In this document: positions 35,953 through 45,282 of the stretch, in pieces
How positions within the stretch are numbered: the first letter of the stretch is position 1
How the letters are laid out: the number at the start of each line of letters is the position of its first letter
DNA from: CAIXQW01 sp046049675
GTDB lineage: Bacteria; Bacteroidota; Bacteroidia; Chitinophagales; Chitinophagaceae
Assembly: GCA_046049675.1 (NCBI GenBank)
Contig: JBJORA010000106.1
Span: 1-64,000 of the forward strand
Length of the DNA: 64,000 bases
Direction: 5' to 3'
The notes under the pieces: generated by a model
Told to the model about the DNA's origin: nothing
What the model saw: only the letters and a program-made list of their open reading frames with translations
The model's database searches: none
Program-made: the position numbers and the translations under genes

Positions 35953-38007
35953 TTAATCTTGCAGCAAATCAGCCTGGTAGTCCAGCAATGCTTTCTTAGC
36001 AAGAAAATGCTTCCGAGGTAGTAAATAAGCATAGCTGTCCAGAGCGCCATAAAGCATCTTTAGATTTTCTTCAAAATATACAGTTCCCGTAAAATACTCC
36101 CACGTGTTATTGGCATACTTGCGCATATTCTCGCGCATCTCTTGTGGAATTTCTGCAGTTAAAGTTTCGTCTTGCAATAGCTCACGCATTACTTTTTGTA
36201 TATTCTCCTCTATAGGCTTAATGCGTTTGAAATTATGTACAATTTCATCACTTGGTGTAGTAACACTTACAAAATGTAGCGCATTAGACAAGTCTATGTA
36301 ATATTGGTACTTAGCATCTATGCTTTTGGTAATGTCGGCAAGCGTGTTCAAAAAGTTGCTTAGTTGTGGTGATTTGTGCTGCCGCTTTTCTGCTTCAAGG
36401 AAATAACAATAAATATGCTTATCATTTTGTGCTATCTTATCATTGACATCTTCTAGCGTTGCCGAAAGCTCTTGCGCAAGTGAAGCAGCATCACGACGAC
36501 GGTACTTTACGCCATCGTAATCAAAGCTTTTAGTCGGATAGGTTTTATTGGCAATGCCATTTAATACTGCTATATCATTTTCAAGTGCAACTGCAGAATA
36601 AACCCAATCAACTTTTTCGTCGCTATATAATTGCTCGATAGTATTTGAAGTACTAGAGGCTTTTAAGTCTTCAGCATTAATTTCAACTGGATTTTTGTTA
36701 TCGTAATAACCATTGAAGACTTTCGGGAAGGAACTAGCAGCAATCTCTTCTATATACTTTTCTCGAAATTTGTCTTGTGACAAAAACTGGACGTCGCCAG
36801 AATAAACCACGGGTTCAAAAATTTTCTGAGTAAGTTGTTGTTGTGTGGCTGTGATATCTGCAAATACATCATTTGCCAACTCGATGGTAGTTGCACTGTG
36901 CTCATAGCCAGTAGCTGCAAGCCTTGCAATACGGTCGTTGGTGCTAGGATGGGATGCCCACTGGTTAGTAATAACGAGCTTTGACTTGTCATATTTGCTT
37001 TGTTCCTCAATTGCAACATGGGGCAACCCATTGATATACTCAAGCTTGTTCTCTTGCGCTAGTAAATCTATTGCTGTCTTATGATCGCTATAGAAATTAG
37101 AAGTTACAAGATTATCAGAAATTTTTCTATTATAAAAACCTAATACGCTGTTGTAGGCTGCCTCTGCAAGGCCGAGACGCAATAGAGATGTTGAAAGAGG
37201 CTTGTATCCTGTAACGCTAGCAGCAATTTCGTCGGCATGGAATTCCATTTCGCGAGATAAGGCAAAATAACTTTTGTTGACTATCTCGTATAGTTTTGCA
37301 AGCAACCATTGTATACCCTGTATAATTTTAATTGCAATTGCAACAAAAAAAGCAAAGAAGCCACTAAGGTTGGCCCAGCGTTGCATAATATCGTTATAAT
37401 CATTATTATCATAAAGAATATTGTGAATGACTTGGTTGACATTGTATACATAACTACCGAGCTTCATTGAGCTTTGTGCAAAATGCCCAAATTCGTGTGC
37501 AAGAATAGCGCGCAACTCATCCTTGCTAATAGAATTAACAAGACCCATACCGACAATCAAGTTTTTCTTAACTGGGAAAAACATACTCCAAAAATTTGAA
37601 TCATAAAAGACGGCAGCATTTACATCTGCAGACAAATAGACCTTTTTTGGAAATTTTGTTCCAACCTGTGCTACAATGTCTTGTAGCATTGCAAAGAGTT
37701 CCGGCTCTTGTGACGCTGTAACCTCAATGAGATGCGACTGATCTTGCTTATTTGACTTAAACATAAACTTAAGCAAGAAGATCAGTATAAGTACCCCCAT
37801 ACCAGCAAGACCAAGACCTAATCCAATTGTCAAAGCGTTTGGTGTACGTGTAATGATAATAAAGCCTGCAAAAACACACATCGCTGTAAGTGCTAATGTT
37901 AGCGCTAATACTATTAAATAACAGAGTACAAAAAAGATAATTGCTACAATAGACTTTGTTGCTTGAGCTTTGAATGATTGAGAAACCTGAACACCCTGTT
38001 GTGACAT
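35953..38007 (-). CDS. M48-family membrane zinc metallopeptidase
   Basis: 684 residues. Two N-terminal membrane segments (about 19-52 and 59-82), then the zinc motif HEFGH (H171, E172, H175) in 'AILAHEFGHFAQSS', and a downstream glutamate ligand in 'SREMEFHADEIAAS' (E255). A third hydrophobic segment ('LSGFFAFFVAIAIKIIQG') lies between them, as in HtpX/Ste24-type enzymes. A long C-terminal helical region of about 300 residues of unknown role follows. Probably degrades or processes membrane proteins. No neighbour clarifies the target. Confidence 0.9.
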   Translation of the reverse strand: MSQQGVQVSQSFKAQATKSIVAIIFFVLCYLIVLALTLALTAMCVFAGFIIITRTPNALTIGLGLGLAGMGVLILIFLLKFMFKSNKQDQSHLIEVTASQEPELFAMLQDIVAQVGTKFPKKVYLSADVNAAVFYDSNFWSMFFPVKKNLIVGMGLVNSISKDELRAILAHEFGHFAQSSMKLGSYVYNVNQVIHNILYDNNDYNDIMQRWANLSGFFAFFVAIAIKIIQGIQWLLAKLYEIVNKSYFALSREMEFHADEIAASVTGYKPLSTSLLRLGLAEAAYNSVLGFYNRKISDNLVTSNFYSDHKTAIDLLAQENKLEYINGLPHVAIEEQSKYDKSKLVITNQWASHPSTNDRIARLAATGYEHSATTIELANDVFADITATQQQLTQKIFEPVVYSGDVQFLSQDKFREKYIEEIAASSFPKVFNGYYDNKNPVEINAEDLKASSTSNTIEQLYSDEKVDWVYSAVALENDIAVLNGIANKTYPTKSFDYDGVKYRRRDAASLAQELSATLEDVNDKIAQNDKHIYCYFLEAEKRQHKSPQLSNFLNTLADITKSIDAKYQYYIDLSNALHFVSVTTPSDEIVHNFKRIKPIEENIQKVMRELLQDETLTAEIPQEMRENMRKYANNTWEYFTGTVYFEENLKMLYGALDSYAYLLPRKHFLAKKALLDYQADLLQD

Positions 38008-38200
38008 GCTATAAATACTAATTTCGTGTGGTGATTATACTAGCACTATAGCACTAAGAAAACTAATACGATTTAATAACTAGAAGCGAAAAGTATTCGA
38101 GTGATATATACTAATGACATTTCAAAAATAGAGAAGTTTTATAAAAAAATGCCCATCAAAGTAATTTATCACAAAATTTGTAATCTATAAGGCTCATTAG

Positions 38201-38833
38201 CTATTTGATAAATTGCATACACTCAAAAAGTCGCTCTAGTACTCGTGTTTGCTGTGGCTCCAGTCCACTGTTAAATGAAAGAATAACTTTGTGATTTTGC
38301 GCTACGATTACCAAATCGTCCTGCTTTTCTAACTCAGTCATTAGTCGAAGGTTGAGGAACTTGGTAAGCGACTCCTTTTCACTTGTGATTATCTTATACT
38401 TTTCATTGAAGTCAATGGCATTGCCAATTTCCACATCTTTAATCCAAAAGCGCTTAAGCATTTTGTCAACGCGTGTTTCTAAACTAATTACAGTGCTTCC
38501 AAGATCTAAAGTCGTCTCGCAAATACCGCAAACCAAAAATTCGTAGTCTCGTTCAGCTGTATGGCCTCCCTTGCCGGTATCGTCAAAGGATTTATCTAGC
38601 AGCAACTGTGCAACCAAGAAGCTAGAGCCATTTCTATTTAGCCTAAATAGGTTTTGAATGCTGAGCTCGTGGCTAGGATTAAGGTTGACTCTAGTAATTA
38701 TTGACTGTAACACATAGTCATTCACTACAGGATCAAGTTCTAGGCTAATGCTTGACTTTGCATAAAATGCATTGAACGATTTTAGTAACAATGCTTCATC
38801 GTCTATGTCGTAGGCAAATAAATTGAGATTCAT
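38201..38833 (-). CDS. Cytoplasmic protein, possibly DUF3137-like
   Basis: 210 residues with no signal peptide or membrane segment. 'HTAERDYEFLVCGICETTL' and 'IDFNEKYKIITSEKESLTKF' followed by a 'DLVIVAQNHKVILSFNSG' strand pattern recall DUF3137-type domains, but I cannot confirm this. It lies upstream of the M48 gene on the same strand with a gap of about 190 bp. Function unknown. Confidence 0.65.
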   Translation of the reverse strand: MNLNLFAYDIDDEALLLKSFNAFYAKSSISLELDPVVNDYVLQSIITRVNLNPSHELSIQNLFRLNRNGSSFLVAQLLLDKSFDDTGKGGHTAERDYEFLVCGICETTLDLGSTVISLETRVDKMLKRFWIKDVEIGNAIDFNEKYKIITSEKESLTKFLNLRLMTELEKQDDLVIVAQNHKVILSFNSGLEPQQTRVLERLFECMQFIK

Positions 38834-38875
38834 TCTGCGCTACAATATTAGGTCAAATGCAATAAAGCAGAACAA

Positions 38876-39646
38876 CTACAATACAAATGGTCTGCCCAAA
38901 AGCGCTTGTACTAATGTGCCGATTACAAATACACATACAAGTGCCGCAAATATCTTTACTGCTAAAATAGCTTTGGCCATGTCCATGTATTTAGTAGCAC
39001 CAAATGCAAACACAGGAATAATCTGCAAACTATGTATACCAAAAAAATGCGCAACACGCAGGTCGCCAAAAAGCCTGCTCCAATTTAGAAAAGGCAAACC
39101 AACACTTCCATCCGTCGCACCGACGGTGTGCCCGGACAAACTGCTGACATAACCACCAAACAAACTAAAAACGACAAACATTACGAGGCCATATTTAATG
39201 GCAAGTACCATAGCTGGATTAAGCGTGTACGACTCTTGTTTATAAAACATGTACGTCATATAGGCTGTCCACAAGGTAAGTGCAAGAATAAATATACCCA
39301 TCAATGTAAACAGCACTATACCATACATATCGCTACGATTAAAATGTGAAAGCTGGCCTCTAAAGGCTTGCGAAGAAATAGCCCATTGTTCAAAACACAT
39401 TGCAACTACTGCTACCCTCGTGTAAATCTGTACAGCCCTTAGATTAGTAAAGTACTGAAGTAGAATTGACATGGTCCAACTATAAATCCAGATACTAAGC
39501 GCAAACTTCATAGGCTTATACATGGCGTTGATGCCTAAAACAAGCCTATCGGTAAAGCAAGCATATATTGCAAGTGCCACAAATAGTAGCAAGTGCACCG
39601 TACCAAGCCAAAACATGGTCCTATTCTGAAAGAGTTTTTTCATCAT
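38876..39646 (-). CDS. Conserved seven-to-eight-TM membrane protein with conserved-looking histidines
   Basis: 256 residues from the ATG at 39646, directly followed by another ATG. The longer frame from 39709 overlaps the preceding gene and adds nothing. Hydrophobic segments cover most of the chain. Distinctive stretches are 'GINAMYKPMKFALSIWIYSW', 'RGQLSHFN', 'GHTVGATDGSVGLPFLNWS' and 'DLRVAHFFGIHSLQIIPVF'. I know this pattern from uncharacterised bacterial membrane proteins; the His residues could bind haem or metal (inference). It is the last gene of the leftward cluster, 7 bp after a beta-barrel gene. Confidence 0.78.
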   Translation of the reverse strand: MMKKLFQNRTMFWLGTVHLLLFVALAIYACFTDRLVLGINAMYKPMKFALSIWIYSWTMSILLQYFTNLRAVQIYTRVAVVAMCFEQWAISSQAFRGQLSHFNRSDMYGIVLFTLMGIFILALTLWTAYMTYMFYKQESYTLNPAMVLAIKYGLVMFVVFSLFGGYVSSLSGHTVGATDGSVGLPFLNWSRLFGDLRVAHFFGIHSLQIIPVFAFGATKYMDMAKAILAVKIFAALVCVFVIGTLVQALLGRPFVL

Positions 39647-39653
39647 TCGCTTG

Positions 39654-40286
39654 CTAAAATTTAATGCCCACCATGATGCCAAGGTTTGCATTCCTGAAGT
39701 TTTTGTCACCGATACCTGTTACCTCGCCAGTTCTACTATTTGTTTCGTACTCTAAACCAATAGTCCATAAAGGTTTTGCCTTTGCAAGTGCAAAGTCGTA
39801 ACCCACACCTAGTGCAATGCCGCTACCAATCGCAAACTGATGATCATAGAATTGAGTAAGGCTGTTTCTATACTTTTGCGTAAACTGACTCACAAAAAAA
39901 TAGTCTGCTTGCACATAAACGCCTTTTCGTGCATTTCTATCAAACGGAAAATACTTTGTTGCAATTGCTGCTCCCCAGTAGTTAAAGAACATTTCCTGCG
40001 AACTATCTCCTCGTGCGGGACCGGCACCTAGCGATTTATATTTAATACCCAAAGCAAGATAATTGATCTTTTGAAATTTGCGAAAAGCGGCCAAGGATGC
40101 AAGTCCTCCACCAGAGCTGGTAAAATTGCCAGCATTGTATCGTTCTTTAAGGCCTTTGCCAAATATGGTATTACCGTAGCCAGCTCTAAATTCTGCTGTT
40201 GTATGCGAAACATTCTGTGGCTTGGTTTGTGCGTGCAAGGCCAGCTCAGCAAGTAAGCATAGTACGCAAATAATGATGTGTTTCAT
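39654..40286 (-). CDS. Small outer-membrane beta-barrel protein (third of three)
   Basis: 210 residues with signal peptide MKHIIICVLCLLAELALHAQ. Alternating strands ('TAEFRAGYGNTIFGKGLKER', 'GVYVQADYFFVSQFTQKY', 'IGSGIALGVGYDFALA') end in GIMVGIKF, the terminal aromatic residue usual for barrels. It follows the previous barrel gene by 8 bp. Not assigned to a named family. Confidence 0.8.
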   Translation of the reverse strand: MKHIIICVLCLLAELALHAQTKPQNVSHTTAEFRAGYGNTIFGKGLKERYNAGNFTSSGGGLASLAAFRKFQKINYLALGIKYKSLGAGPARGDSSQEMFFNYWGAAIATKYFPFDRNARKGVYVQADYFFVSQFTQKYRNSLTQFYDHQFAIGSGIALGVGYDFALAKAKPLWTIGLEYETNSRTGEVTGIGDKNFRNANLGIMVGIKF

Positions 40287-40294
40287 CTATCAAA

Positions 40295-40948
40295 TTATTT
40301 ACCGCCAAAAGTGTATCCTATGGCTATGTTAAAGATAAGCGGTGTATTAGCAATGCCAATATTAGGTGCCTTAACTTGCTCTGATTTATTTGAAGATTTG
40401 TTGAAGTAAGTCATCTCATCGTTGCTTAAGGTAGAACCCACATTTTGCCAATACCTGAAACTGCTGCTTGTCGTAATACCTTGTAGCACTTTACTATTGC
40501 TATTCTTAAAAGGCATGTAACGGTAGTAAGCACCTAGGCCAAGCGAAAAGGTCTTGAAGCTTCTAATCATCGTGGTGGCATTTTGTGCATCGCTAGCATC
40601 ATAAAGCTCCCAACTATGCAACTTAGGCTCAAAACGTAGATCAAAGAAAGAATTAAATCTATAGCCAATGCCAAAGCCTGTTGAATATGGCAAATGTATA
40701 GATAAGTTCTGCGCTTTGAAGTCGCCTGCTGTTGGTGGATCTAGCGAAAGACCGTGCGAATAGTCGAAGATGACACGCTTTGTTGTGTAGTTAACTTCTA
40801 CATTAAAGCCTTTTAGCATCGTTGGCTGTATGGTGCCAAATAGTAAACTAAATTTATTGCTGTATAAGCGATCTTTAGTTGTTTGTGTTTGCGCAAATGC
40901 AGTTGTAAACATACATAGTGCGATGATTGCTGATATTATCTTTTTCAT
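40295..40948 (-). CDS. Small outer-membrane beta-barrel protein (second of three)
   Basis: 217 residues with signal peptide MKKIISAIIALCMFTTAFAQ. Strand-rich: 'FNVEVNYTTKRVIFDYSHGL', 'YSTGFGIGYRFNSFFDLRFE', 'FSLGLGAYYRYMPFKNS', ending 'NIAIGYTFGGK'. It sits 24 bp after the first barrel gene. The size and topology suggest an 8-10-strand barrel. Function unknown. Confidence 0.8.
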   Translation of the reverse strand: MKKIISAIIALCMFTTAFAQTQTTKDRLYSNKFSLLFGTIQPTMLKGFNVEVNYTTKRVIFDYSHGLSLDPPTAGDFKAQNLSIHLPYSTGFGIGYRFNSFFDLRFEPKLHSWELYDASDAQNATTMIRSFKTFSLGLGAYYRYMPFKNSNSKVLQGITTSSSFRYWQNVGSTLSNDEMTYFNKSSNKSEQVKAPNIGIANTPLIFNIAIGYTFGGK

Positions 40949-40972
40949 TTCTTTTGATTTTACTTTTTTTGA

Positions 40973-41548
40973 TTAAAAATTTACGCCAACTAATAGGCCG
41001 CCTTGTATAAATGTATCTGGTTTGCCGCCGCGTGGACCGATATTGACTGTATTGTTGCCTCTTGCATTGCCTATCATGCCAAATTGCGGAATAGCATAGA
41101 GATTATACCTTGTATTGTTGGCGAACATGAACTTGTATCCTAGATTGCTTTCCCAAAACAAAGTTGCTGTTTCGTAGTCTTTGCCGTCGAAAAGATTTTT
41201 TGTACCCCAAGCATAACCAGCGTTCAACTTAGCTTCTGCATTTAGGCCTTTCCAAAAATACTGGCGATAGCCACCCACAACCATGTACTCGTTGATTTTT
41301 TCTACAACATCGTGTTTTACGTTAGGTCTGATATACATGCCAAGAAGAATATCGCCCTTTACTTTTTTGTTTTTAAATGTTGCTGCCTTAGTAGCATTAA
41401 TGCGCAGAATATTAACTGTGGGTAAAAAAGGCTGCACAAGTTCTGCCTCTAGCCCCCAAGTGCGGGCTGTAGATGTGGTGTTTTGCGAAAGGGCTACATT
41501 GCCTGCCAGCAGTAGTGGTAGCACTAACAACTTAATTGATTTTGTCAT
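40973..41548 (-). CDS. Small outer-membrane beta-barrel protein (first of three)
   Basis: 191 residues with signal peptide ending NVALSQ. Strands 'WGLEAELVQPFLPTVNILRI', 'VKGDILLGMYIRPNVKHDV' and 'LNAGYAWGTKNLF' end with GGLLVGVNF, a barrel-type terminal Phe. It lies 78 bp after the Crp/Fnr gene, with a 6-bp-arm inverted repeat (CAGTGT/ACACTG, 41551-41576) and an imperfect -7 box just upstream. Probably heads the three-barrel series. Confidence 0.8.
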   Translation of the reverse strand: MTKSIKLLVLPLLLAGNVALSQNTTSTARTWGLEAELVQPFLPTVNILRINATKAATFKNKKVKGDILLGMYIRPNVKHDVVEKINEYMVVGGYRQYFWKGLNAEAKLNAGYAWGTKNLFDGKDYETATLFWESNLGYKFMFANNTRYNLYAIPQFGMIGNARGNNTVNIGPRGGKPDTFIQGGLLVGVNF

Positions 41549-41626
41549 TTTACAGTGTGTTTTAATTGATTAACACTGCAAAGGTTCGTCAGCAAAAAAG
41601 CTTAAACGTTGACTTGAGTTATCAAA

Positions 41627-42205
41627 TTATTTAGCTGATGCAATGCGCTTTCTTATGCGACTTAGCGATTCGGGCTTAATGCCAAGGTAAGAAGCTACAT
41701 AATGCTGCGGGATGCGCTCTACTATTTCTGGTCTTTGCTCTAACAGGTTAAGGTAACGCTGTTGTGGCTCTTCATTAGTAAGCATTTTATTCAGCGATGA
41801 TAAAGAAAGAAAGGCATTTTCTGCCATGACGCGTCCAACCCTATCAAAGATGGGAAACTCATCAAATAAGCGATACAAATCTTGCTTATTGAACTGTACT
41901 ACTTCGCTCGGTTCTAAGGCCTGAAAATTTTCTAAACTTGGTGCTCCTGTAAGGAAGCTGGAATAGTCTGTATACCAACTATCACCAAAGAAAAATTGAA
42001 TAGTGTTTTCGATGCCATCAACATTATAGAAAACACGCATGCAGCCGCTGTTGACAAACGTAACTTTGTTGCACACTTTGCCTTCTTGCAAAAGAAATTC
42101 TTTCTTCTTCAGTTCCTTTACCTCTAGCATATTCACGAATGCCAACTCTTCTGCCTCATTTAGCGGCACTAAAGACTTTATGCTTGTGAGTATTTGCTGC
42201 GTCAT
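41627..42205 (-). CDS. Crp/Fnr-family transcription regulator
   Basis: 192 residues. An N-terminal cNMP-binding-fold domain ('KKKEFLLQEGKVCNKVTFVN', 'NTIQFFFGDSWYTDYSSFLT', 'ALEPSEVVQFNKQDLYRLF'), then a short C-terminal helix-turn-helix ('IPQHYVASYLGIKPESLSRI'). This is the common small Bacteroidota Crp subtype; it lacks Fnr-type cysteines and the Crp cAMP pocket residues are not obvious. It precedes three barrel genes and a membrane protein on the same strand. A 22-bp palindrome with 8-bp arms and a 6-bp centre lies in its leader, suggesting autoregulation. Confidence 0.92.
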   Translation of the reverse strand: MTQQILTSIKSLVPLNEAEELAFVNMLEVKELKKKEFLLQEGKVCNKVTFVNSGCMRVFYNVDGIENTIQFFFGDSWYTDYSSFLTGAPSLENFQALEPSEVVQFNKQDLYRLFDEFPIFDRVGRVMAENAFLSLSSLNKMLTNEEPQQRYLNLLEQRPEIVERIPQHYVASYLGIKPESLSRIRKRIASAK

Positions 42206-42219
42206 TGAAATGCGATGTT

Positions 42220-42241
42220 GCTAGGCAGACCAATGCCTAGC
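42220..42241. promoter_or_regulatory. Operator-like palindrome upstream of the Crp/Fnr gene
   Basis: GCTAGGCA, 6 bases, TGCCTAGC: a perfect inverted repeat with the arm and spacer geometry of Crp/Fnr operators (two half-sites, N6). It lies between the TATATTTG box (42249-42256) and the start at 42205, so a dimer bound here would block transcription. A leader hairpin is the alternative. Confidence 0.55.
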
Positions 42242-42248
42242 AATATAG

Positions 42249-42256
42249 CAAATATA
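42249..42256 (-). promoter_or_regulatory. Candidate -7 box (TATATTTG) for the Crp/Fnr gene
   Basis: Exact TAnnTTTG on the leftward strand, 43 bp before the start codon and 7 bp upstream of the palindrome. Confidence 0.45.
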
Positions 42257-42368
42257 CAAATCAATAATAGTAAGTTAGTGCGATTCGGCAATACACTTGT
42301 ACAGCAATAACTTATTAGCAAATTTTGAATACAACAAGAAGATTGTTTATGGCGTTTGGAAGTGTAGA

Positions 42369-42845
42369 CTACTTCTTCATCACCAAACGAGGAGAACTAA
42401 TACCCTGCTTTACACTTTCTACAATTTTTAATGCCCGTTCAATACGCTTATTACTTGACTTTACAAGACTAACTAAATGAATTAGTCCGCGCTGATTACC
42501 TTCTGTTAAAGCATGAAAAAGAGTGCTGCCTTCTGGGTCGCTTGCTAATACCTCCGCCAGTTCTTCAGGCATTTCAAATTGATATTCAGTATTATCTTCA
42601 ACAAAGGAAGCTGCTACTTTTTGTCCGTCAACGAGCTTCAATTTCTTTAGGGTTGTTTTCCCAATTGTAACATAAACAAGGCCATCTTTTGTAGACATGA
42701 TGGCGCAATGCAATTCATGCTCCTTGTTTAAAGTACAGATTAAACGTTTACTGCCTAATTTATTATACTTCCGAATAGTTGCCTCGTCAAGTAAGATGTA
42801 GTGCATACCATTACCAAACCTATGTATTGAAAAATCTTTCGCCAT
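42369..42845 (-). CDS. YdeI/OmpD-associated-family protein (DUF1905-like N-terminus)
   Basis: 158 residues. The N-terminal half is a small beta-barrel of the DUF1905 type ('HYILLDEATIRKYNKLGSKR', 'GLVYVTIGKTTLKKLKL'). The C-terminal half has the YdeI helical motif ('EFEMPEELAEVLASDPEGST', 'RGLIHLVSLVKSSNKRIERA'). The family was linked to bacteriocin protection and antimicrobial-peptide tolerance in other bacteria. Cytoplasmic; no operon partner is evident. Confidence 0.82.
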   Translation of the reverse strand: MAKDFSIHRFGNGMHYILLDEATIRKYNKLGSKRLICTLNKEHELHCAIMSTKDGLVYVTIGKTTLKKLKLVDGQKVAASFVEDNTEYQFEMPEELAEVLASDPEGSTLFHALTEGNQRGLIHLVSLVKSSNKRIERALKIVESVKQGISSPRLVMKK

Positions 42846-43012
42846 GCTGCATTCTACACGTCTAAATTAGCAAGAAATTTATTGGCGAGACGTGACACTA
42901 CATAGTTTTTCTTAATCGCGTATATACGCGCACATCAGTTTTTGATATTGGTAATCAATACAAACCGGCTAACTGTTGGCCCTATCCTTAGTAATAAAGA
43001 AACGCTTATGCG

Positions 43013-45271
43013 CTACAAGTCAAGCTTCAGGCCTGCATTAAGGCTCAATGGCATGTTTGGCCTATAGCCTTGTGGCAGATTAGCTACAATAGCTTTTGTA
43101 TTGCTAAGATTATTAGCAGTGGCAAAAACTGCAAAACGTTTATTGATATTGTAATTAGCACTTGCATCCAAAACTATGAAAGCAGCAATCGCATTCACAT
43201 CATTGTATGCAATGCCTTCACTAGGCACAATTAAATTGCCTTGGCCGGGCTTTGTACGCGTAGTGCTTGTATATCTGCTGCTAAGTGTTGCGTTAAATCG
43301 TTTTGTTTCAAAGCCTAAATTCACAGCCAATAAATGTGGTGTTACAAACGGCACTACATCATTTTGATTAATACTGCCAGTACCCCAATCGCCGCCACCA
43401 TTGACAAAGCTTTGAAGAAATTTTGCATTTGTGTATGTGTAGGCTAAACTAATCGGCAACTTTAGTTTTGTGTTTGTATTTGTTTGCAAAAGATTATATG
43501 CGATTTCAAGTTCAGCACCATAAATATTAGCCTTACCTGCATTAAACATATCGCCAGTGCCAACACCGCCGCCAGAAACATTGTCTGATCCCAAGATATT
43601 GCTATACTTGTTTAAGAAAGCGGTTGCCTGCAATTGCAGGCCATGTTTATCTACACGACCACCTAGTTCATAGTTAATAGCATTTTCCGCCTTAGCTTGT
43701 GAGGCAGTGCTTGTAGTAGAAGGCATGCCTGGCGGCGAAAAACCACGGTGAATGCCAGCAAATACATTGCCTACATTGCGCACCTTATAATTTAAACCGA
43801 GGCCTGGCAGTATCACTGAAATATCATTTGATGCTTGTTTTAATGCATTGCCTAAGCGAGCATTATCGTCAGTGCCATAATTTGCAATCGCTAGGTGAAT
43901 TTTTTCGTATCTAATGCCTGGGCTAATTTGCAAGCCTCTATACGTAAGATCATAACTCAAGTATGACGCGATACTGCTTGCATCTCTCACTTGATTTTCT
44001 TTATTGCCTTTAAGACCCATGGCTGTAGCAATAATTGTATTGCTTGTCATACTATAAGTAGAAGCTGTTGCATATCTGTCAGCTTGATCTTGATGATAGC
44101 GCACACCAAGTTGTAGCTTATGGTCAAGCGAGCGTGTTTTCATTGTGTATTGCAGATTAGTTTGTACGCCACGAGAGAAATAGGTTCTGCTAGTAGCCTG
44201 GCCTTCGATTGTACCATTCGCTTTGCCCGTCATGATGTCGTAGCCGCTAGCATTGGCAATAGGGTCTGCCAAAATACTATTAATGCTTTTGCCGCCAAAG
44301 GTGCTTGCTCTGTCCCAAGCTCTAAAAGTATGATTGTAATAAGCTGCTGTTGTGAGGCTAAGCTGTTGATTGATTTGTATTTGATGGCTAAGCGACACAT
44401 GCTCATGTTGCAGACTTAATAAATCGTTTTGCGTTCCACTATATCTGCGCAAAGGATTCGCTATATAATCATCGTAAGTCAGACCTAAATAAGTTTCATT
44501 GGCTTGCTCTGATGCGTTGAGCAATTTTAGCGTAAGATGTTGTTGGCGCTTTGCACTCGCTTTAGTATGCCAACGCACCTTGCCCATCATATCGCGACGT
44601 TCAAAGCCAGTATTGCCGCCATTATCCAATTGCTTAAAGCCCATACTTGCTAATCGATTGACTTCAAAAACGTAGTCGATATGTTCGCTGCTATTGCCTA
44701 ACCACACACGCTGCTGTTGCGTACCAAAACTGCCATAACTAAGCTTTACATATCCTTTGAAAGAAGTAGGCAATGCTGTAGATAACAAATTGAGCGCTCC
44801 ACCAATAGTATATGGCCCATATTTAATTTGGCTACTCCCCTTTAACACTTCTACACCTTGCATACGCGCAAAGCTTGGAAAGTAATAGGCAGAAGGATCT
44901 GTATAAGGCGCAGGTGCTACAAGGATACCATCTTCCATAAGCGTAATTTTTGCACTTCTATTCACAGCAGTGCCACGCAAGCCAATGTTTGGTCTTAAAC
45001 CAAAGCCTTCTTCGTCGCGAATATTAACGCCCGGCACTGTGCGCAAAACATTATTGACATTAAATTGATTAAGTTTTTCTAGCTGACGCTTGGCGATATA
45101 TTGACCTGCACCAGGCAGTACATTGGTTTTAGTAGCTACAATAGAAACTTCTTCTAGACTTGTTATCTTAATAGAATCGTTGTGTGTGTTTTGGGCAAAG
45201 CTTGCTAAATGCACCAATGCAAAAACTAGTACTAAACCACTACGCATCATATACTTGTTGTAAACCATCAT
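43013..45271 (-). CDS. FecA-like TonB-dependent outer-membrane receptor
   Basis: 752 residues with a signal peptide ending ASFAQ. The plug domain (about 40-165) has 'LEEVSIVATKTN', 'NVNNVLRTVPGVNIRDEEGF', 'RPNIGLRGTAVNRSAKITLM' and 'VEVLKGSSQIKYGPYTIGGA'. A 22-strand-type barrel follows, ending GLKLDL. 'GLRPNIGLRG' and 'APYTDPSAYYFP' are like Fe-dicitrate receptors (FecA). It imports a ferric chelate, probably, with TonB energy. There is no carboxypeptidase-like domain and no SusD partner, which argues against glycan uptake. An AraC regulator gene lies 0.9 kb upstream on the same strand. Confidence 0.93.
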   Translation of the reverse strand: MMVYNKYMMRSGLVLVFALVHLASFAQNTHNDSIKITSLEEVSIVATKTNVLPGAGQYIAKRQLEKLNQFNVNNVLRTVPGVNIRDEEGFGLRPNIGLRGTAVNRSAKITLMEDGILVAPAPYTDPSAYYFPSFARMQGVEVLKGSSQIKYGPYTIGGALNLLSTALPTSFKGYVKLSYGSFGTQQQRVWLGNSSEHIDYVFEVNRLASMGFKQLDNGGNTGFERRDMMGKVRWHTKASAKRQQHLTLKLLNASEQANETYLGLTYDDYIANPLRRYSGTQNDLLSLQHEHVSLSHQIQINQQLSLTTAAYYNHTFRAWDRASTFGGKSINSILADPIANASGYDIMTGKANGTIEGQATSRTYFSRGVQTNLQYTMKTRSLDHKLQLGVRYHQDQADRYATASTYSMTSNTIIATAMGLKGNKENQVRDASSIASYLSYDLTYRGLQISPGIRYEKIHLAIANYGTDDNARLGNALKQASNDISVILPGLGLNYKVRNVGNVFAGIHRGFSPPGMPSTTSTASQAKAENAINYELGGRVDKHGLQLQATAFLNKYSNILGSDNVSGGGVGTGDMFNAGKANIYGAELEIAYNLLQTNTNTKLKLPISLAYTYTNAKFLQSFVNGGGDWGTGSINQNDVVPFVTPHLLAVNLGFETKRFNATLSSRYTSTTRTKPGQGNLIVPSEGIAYNDVNAIAAFIVLDASANYNINKRFAVFATANNLSNTKAIVANLPQGYRPNMPLSLNAGLKLDL

Positions 45272-45282
45272 TTTATGGGTTG

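Noticed and set aside
41551..41576. CAGTGT/ACACTG inverted repeat before the first barrel gene as an operator
   Set aside because: Arms are 6 bp with a 14-base gap, unlike the Crp-type site at 42220-42241; mentioned only in the gene entry.
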